Below, in pieces: positions 5,979 to 8,703 of a stretch of 8,703 bases of DNA (the stretch's first letter is position 1; the number at the start of each line of letters is the position of its first letter). A program made the position numbers and the translations under genes. The notes below the pieces were generated by a model. The model saw only the letters and a program-made list of their open reading frames with translations. It did no database searches and was not told where the DNA came from. This DNA is from DASXTB01 sp036505615. Its GTDB lineage: Bacteria; Acidobacteriota; UBA6911; JACQSX01. The stretch lies in assembly GCA_036505615.1 (NCBI GenBank), contig DASXTB010000425.1:1-8703 (forward strand), read 5' to 3'.

Positions 5979-6040
5979 GACGCCGAAGGCGTCATATAGA
6001 ATGGCCGGGGGCAGAGCGCGTTTTTGCGCGTCGCCCCCGG
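5979..6040 (+). repeat. Two consecutive GC-rich hairpins in the aminotransferase leader
   Basis: The first is GACGCC / GAA / GGCGTC (5979-5993). The second has an outer stem CCGGGGGC (6005-6012) with GCCCCCGG (6033-6040) and an inner CGCG/GCGC-type stem around a T-rich loop (6017-6030). A TTTT follows at 6041-6044, so the second could act as a weak terminator or attenuator. The ATATAGAATGGCCGGGGGC context resembles dispersed hairpin repeats of environmental bacteria; that link is from memory of the pattern, not a search. Confidence 0.55.
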
Positions 6041-6061
6041 TTTTCGAAACCTCAACGCCAC

Positions 6062-6078
6062 GCACCCTGTAGGGGTGC
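6062..6078 (+). promoter_or_regulatory. Hairpin containing the aminotransferase ribosome binding site
   Basis: GCACCC (6062-6067) pairs with GGGTGC (6073-6078) around a 5-nt loop. AGGGG (6071-6075) is the only Shine-Dalgarno-like sequence ahead of the ATG at 6086, at a 10-nt spacing, so most of it is inside the 3' arm. Folding would hide the ribosome binding site. Confidence 0.45.
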
Positions 6079-6085
6079 ACAAAAA

Positions 6086-6922
6086 ATGAAGATCAACATT
6101 GACGGCAAGGTCTTCAACGCCGACAGGGCGAAAATTTCAGTGCTTGATCACGCTTTTCTCTTCGGGGACAGTGTTTATGAGGTGCTGCGAACGCGGGGTG
6201 GAGCGCTCGAGAATTATGAGGAGCATTTTGAAAGACTGCAGGCCTCAGCGCGTTTCATACATTTGGAGCTTTCGCACGACGCGGCGTTCTATCGTTGTGA
6301 AATAGAAAAAACTTGCCGCGCCCTCGGCGCTCCAGAGGCGGCGATTCGATGGATCGTTACCAGAGGAATCGGCGATTTGTCGCTCAGTCCGATGGACTGT
6401 GTTCCCAGCTTTGTGATCATCGCCAAAGCGCTGAATCTTGCCGTCATTCCGCCGTTTGTGAAACTGGTAATCGTGCGCCAGATTACCAGCGATCAACTGT
6501 CGGTCGATCCCAGTATCAAGACAGGAAACCGCCTGGCGCACGTTCTCGCGATGCATGAAGTAAAGGTTGCGGGAGGTTACGAGGCGCTTTTGAAGAATCG
6601 AGAAGGGCAGTTGGCCGAAGGACTGACAAGTTCTTTTTTCTTTGTCCACGAAAACTGTTTGCATACACCGTCTCTGCAAACCGGAATTCTCGATGGTGTC
6701 ATGCGGCGCCACGTTTTGGCGGCCGCGCGCAAGCTGGGTATTCAGTCCGAAGAAGGGAAGTATCATGAAGAAACTCTGGAGCAGGCAGACGCAGTTTTTA
6801 TTTGTTCATCGACGCGAGGAATCGTTCCGGTCGACGCCATCGACCATCTCACTTTCAAGTCCCGCGGCAACCAGATTGTCATCAGCCTCGATCAACAGAT
6901 TGAAAAAGTAGGGGTATACTGA
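6086..6922 (+). CDS. Class IV PLP-dependent aminotransferase / lyase
   Basis: A 278-residue member of fold-type IV, the family of branched-chain aminotransferase (IlvE), D-alanine aminotransferase (Dat) and aminodeoxychorismate lyase (PabC). It begins with DHAFLFGDSVYEVLRT, the typical N-terminal motif. VTRGIGD at about 91-97 and SIKTGNRLAHVLA, with the PLP-binding Lys145, follow. LAEGLTSSFFFV provides the conserved Glu178, and QTGILDGVMRRHVL is the usual phosphate-binding region. The length is normal. The residue pattern does not cleanly separate the three activities, so no gene symbol is given. In place of the usual SSN(I/V)F after the Glu the sequence has TSSFFF, losing the common Asn. The stop TGA overlaps the first heptamer of the repeat element that fills the gap before transketolase, which may be co-transcribed through it. 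A hairpin holds the ribosome binding site. Confidence 0.9.
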   Translation: MKINIDGKVFNADRAKISVLDHAFLFGDSVYEVLRTRGGALENYEEHFERLQASARFIHLELSHDAAFYRCEIEKTCRALGAPEAAIRWIVTRGIGDLSLSPMDCVPSFVIIAKALNLAVIPPFVKLVIVRQITSDQLSVDPSIKTGNRLAHVLAMHEVKVAGGYEALLKNREGQLAEGLTSSFFFVHENCLHTPSLQTGILDGVMRRHVLAAARKLGIQSEEGKYHEETLEQADAVFICSSTRGIVPVDAIDHLTFKSRGNQIVISLDQQIEKVGVY

Positions 6923-6990
6923 TTTCGGATTGCGGATTGCGGATTGCGGATTTCGGATTGCGGAATGCAGATTTCGGATTGCGGATTGGC
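6921..6990 (+). repeat. Heptamer array, left arm (GATTGCG, 10 units)
   Basis: Ten contiguous 7-bp units: GATTGCG at units 2, 3, 4, 6 and 9, GATTTCG at units 1, 5 and 8, a variant GAATGCA (unit 7) and a final GATTGGC. The GA of the first unit forms the last two bases of the aminotransferase TGA. Confidence 0.93.
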
Positions 6991-7158
6991 AGAATTATGG
7001 GGACAGACACCCTATTTCGGAGAATTATGGGGACAGACCCGCTATTTCGGCTCTATTAATTGGTCGCCAGTTATGCTCCTAATCGAGACCAAATAAGGGG
7101 TCTGTCCCCATAATTCTCATTAATCAAGACGAAATAAGGGGTCTGTCCCCACAATTTT
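6991..7158. repeat. Four copies of a REP-like unit containing GGGGACAGAC, two in each orientation
   Basis: Two direct copies of a 30-bp unit beginning AGAATTATGGGGACAGAC lie at 6991-7020 and 7021-7050 and differ at two positions. Two inverse copies (7088-7117 and 7129-7158), 41 bp apart, carry GGGGTCTGTCCCC, a 4-bp-stem mini-hairpin. The inverse copies share a further TAATC(G/A)AGAC flank, and an inverse match to it follows copy 2 around 7051-7060, so the full unit is probably about 41 bp and copy 1 is truncated. Such units are seen in many genomes near REP-associated tyrosine transposases; none is in this window. Confidence 0.88.
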
Positions 7159-7163
7159 TCACA

Positions 7164-7203
7164 CAATCCGCAATCCGCAATCCGCAATCCGAAATCCGCA
7201 ATC
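7164..7203 (-). repeat. Heptamer array, right arm (CAATCCG, about 6 units)
   Basis: Four CAATCCG units, one AAATCCG and a terminal partial CAATC are contiguous. They are the reverse complement of the left-arm GATTGCG units in permuted register. The array ends at 7203, and the transketolase Shine-Dalgarno starts at 7204. Confidence 0.93.
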
Positions 7204-7211
7204 AAAGGAGG
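7204..7211 (+). promoter_or_regulatory. Strong ribosome binding site of transketolase
   Basis: AAAGGAGG ends five bases before the ATG at 7217 and fixes that start. It directly abuts the heptamer array. Confidence 0.85.
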
Positions 7212-7216
7212 CTGTA

Positions 7217-8703
7217 ATGACTGCACAGAGCGTCCCACTTCACTCACTTTCCGAAGAAACACGCCAGTGGCATGCCCTGGCGCAACAACTTCGTGTTGAC
7301 AGCATCCGGTCCAGTACCGCCGCAGGATCCGGTCACCCCACATCGTCAATGTCGGCAGCTGACTTGATGGCAGTTCTGATGAGCAAGTACCTGCGCTATG
7401 ACTTCGCCAATCCGCAGAACTCGACTAACGATCATCTGATTTTTTCAAAGGGCCACGCGTCCCCGCTTCTCTACGCGATGTTCAAAGCCGCCGGCGCCGT
7501 TTCCGACGAAGAGATGATGAGCTTTCGCAAGTTTGGCAGTCGCCTCCAGGGTCATCCGACTCCGGTCATCCCGTGGGTCGATGTTGCCACCGGATCGCTA
7601 GGTCAGGGGATTGCCATCGGAGTTGGCGTTGCCCTCGTGGGCAAACGTCTCGAAAAACTCCCCTATCGAGTTTGGGTCCTTCTGGGAGACAGCGAAATGG
7701 CTGAGGGGTCTGTGTGGGAGGCCTTCGATCACGCGGGCCACTCCCAGTTGAACAATTTGATCGGCATTCTCGACATGAATCGACTGGGTCAGCGCGGGGA
7801 GACTCAACTGGGCTGGAATAGCAAAGCTTATGCTCAGCGAGCCCGGGCCTTCGGCTGGCATCCGATTGAAATTGATGGTCACAACCTGGAGGAAATTGAT
7901 AAAGCTTATCAAGAGGCTTTGCAGGATCGGGATCAACCCGCTCTTATCGTTGCCAAGACGTTGAAAGGCCGGGGCGTTTCTCTGGTGGAAAATAAGGAAG
8001 GATGGCACGGCAAGCCGCTCAAGGAGGACGAAGCGCGGCAGGCGATCGAGGAGTTGGGCGGCAGATCTTCGATCACCATTCAAGTGCAAAGGCCAAAACC
8101 GGAAGCTCCAGTTACTGGCCCACTGCCTTCATCGGTCAAGCTGCCTCGTTATGAAAAGGGAACCCCGGTCGCCACACGCAAGGCTTATGGTGATGCGCTG
8201 GCAGCGCTGGGGGCCGCACGACCCGAAGTGGTGGTGCTTGACGGTGAGGTAAGCAACTCGACCTATGCGGAAGAGTTTGCGAAGGCTTTTCCTGATCGGT
8301 ACTTTGAAATGTACATTGCCGAACAGCAGATGGTTGCGGCCGCCGTGGGTGTGAGCGTGCGGCATCGCGTGCCTTTTGCCTCCACGTTCGCGGCGTTTCT
8401 GACACGGGCTTACGACTTCATCCGCATGGCAGCTATTTCTCGCGCTAACGTAAGGTTATGCGGATCGCACGCCGGAGTCTCGATCGGCGAAGACGGCCCG
8501 TCGCAAATGGCCCTGGAAGATCTAGCCATGATGCGGGCCGTCTGCGGCAGCACGGTGCTCTATCCGTGCGACGGAAACCAAACGGCGCAGTTGGTCGCAG
8601 CCATGGCCGATTGCAAGGGCATTAGTTTTCTTCGCACTACGCGCGAGAAGACTCCGGTGCTTTATTCGCCGGATGAGAAGTTCACCATTGGAGGCAGCAA
8701 GAT
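7217..8703 (+). CDS. tkt: Transketolase, 3' end beyond the window
   Basis: Transketolase transfers two-carbon ketol units between sugar phosphates in the non-oxidative pentose phosphate pathway, using thiamine diphosphate and Mg2+. The first 495 residues are present with no stop codon; the protein runs off the right edge. Visible motifs are GSGHP (38-41 region), KGHASP (78-83), GHPTP (112-116) and TGSLGQG (125-131). The ThDP/metal motif GDSEMAEGS (157-165) ends in the DMNRLGQ Asn188. WHGKPL follows (His264). The pyrimidine-binding domain begins near 320 and carries the catalytic Glu369 in IAEQQM, followed by GEDGPSQMALED. Both catalytic halves are in one chain joined by a proline-rich linker (about 285-315). 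The NRLGQ form recalls the shorter, animal/archaeal-like transketolases of about 620 residues rather than the E. coli TktA type; that is an inference. The frame lacks any interruption. Confidence 0.95.
   Translation, partial: MTAQSVPLHSLSEETRQWHALAQQLRVDSIRSSTAAGSGHPTSSMSAADLMAVLMSKYLRYDFANPQNSTNDHLIFSKGHASPLLYAMFKAAGAVSDEEMMSFRKFGSRLQGHPTPVIPWVDVATGSLGQGIAIGVGVALVGKRLEKLPYRVWVLLGDSEMAEGSVWEAFDHAGHSQLNNLIGILDMNRLGQRGETQLGWNSKAYAQRARAFGWHPIEIDGHNLEEIDKAYQEALQDRDQPALIVAKTLKGRGVSLVENKEGWHGKPLKEDEARQAIEELGGRSSITIQVQRPKPEAPVTGPLPSSVKLPRYEKGTPVATRKAYGDALAALGAARPEVVVLDGEVSNSTYAEEFAKAFPDRYFEMYIAEQQMVAAAVGVSVRHRVPFASTFAAFLTRAYDFIRMAAISRANVRLCGSHAGVSIGEDGPSQMALEDLAMMRAVCGSTVLYPCDGNQTAQLVAAMADCKGISFLRTTREKTPVLYSPDEKFTIGGSK

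Larger units (their letters stand above)
6921..7203. mobile_element. Composite inverted-repeat element filling the gap before transketolase
   Basis: Heptamer arrays of opposite orientation (6921-6990 and 7164-7203) flank internal repeats that are themselves in inverse orientation (6991-7050 against 7088-7158), around a unique centre at 7051-7087. The 283-bp unit has no coding capacity and can fold into one long nested stem. It occupies the entire intergenic gap, from inside the aminotransferase stop codon to the base before the transketolase Shine-Dalgarno. The design is that of a non-autonomous MITE or REP-type element, presumably mobilised by an enzyme encoded elsewhere. No target-site duplication is apparent. 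Confidence 0.55.

Noticed and set aside
5774..6082. Minus-strand ORF of 102 residues in the divergent intergenic region
   Set aside because: It spans the GC hairpins, has cysteine/arginine-rich sequence typical of shadow translation, no ribosome binding site, and its start lies inside the hairpin ahead of the aminotransferase.
6921..7203. CRISPR array
   Set aside because: Units are 7 bp and contiguous without spacers, or 30-41 bp in opposed orientations. No cas gene is present.
7598..8405. Minus-strand ORFs inside transketolase (7598-8089, 8129-8365, 8136-8405)
   Set aside because: They are opposite-strand shadows of a strongly conserved transketolase reading frame.

Overview
The window most likely comes from a soil or environmental bacterium of the Acidobacteriota type. 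This is an inference from three things: a menaquinone (futalosine-route) MqnD homologue, a stand-alone DipZ-like redox protein, and gaps packed with 7-bp-period repeats and inverted repeat elements of the kind common in such genomes. No rRNA, tRNA or phylogenetic marker is present, so the assignment is not proven. Base composition looks moderately GC-rich and uniform across the genes, and no gene stands out as recently acquired.

Layout, left to right: a membrane-anchored alpha/beta hydrolase (28-960, +) converges on a Mn-type superoxide dismutase (1178-1786, -), with degenerate tandem repeats between them. Upstream of the dismutase and on the same strand is a small Rieske [2Fe-2S] protein (1913-2293, -). 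Divergent from it is an unrecognised conserved-looking protein (2512-3237, +), which converges on mqnD (3502-4344, -) across a paired-hairpin inverted repeat. Upstream of mqnD on the same strand, beyond two opposed heptamer arrays, is a DipZ-like thioredoxin-fold protein (4664-5665, -). A 420-bp divergent intergenic region full of hairpins separates it from a class IV PLP-dependent aminotransferase (6086-6922, +). A transketolase follows on the same strand (from 7217) and runs off the right end.

Functionally the genes are housekeeping or stress related: oxidative-stress defence (SodA), redox proteins (Rieske and DipZ-like), menaquinone synthesis, amino-acid or chorismate-derived transamination, and the pentose phosphate pathway. 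They do not form one obvious pathway.

The most striking content is not protein coding. At least three gaps carry repeats organised as inverted pairs: heptamer arrays at 4355-4410 / 4474-4676, heptamer arrays plus internal REP-like units at 6921-7203, and 9-bp-stem hairpins at 3299-3322 / 3415-3438. Several meet gene boundaries exactly. The aminotransferase stop codon shares two bases with the first heptamer, the transketolase Shine-Dalgarno begins right after the last one, and the DipZ-like gene takes its last codons and stop from a heptamer array. A short 7-bp-period tract also sits immediately upstream of the DipZ-like start codon. This suggests a family of non-autonomous elements or array-forming sequences that insert at, or expand up to, the edges of coding sequence and reshape leaders and termini.
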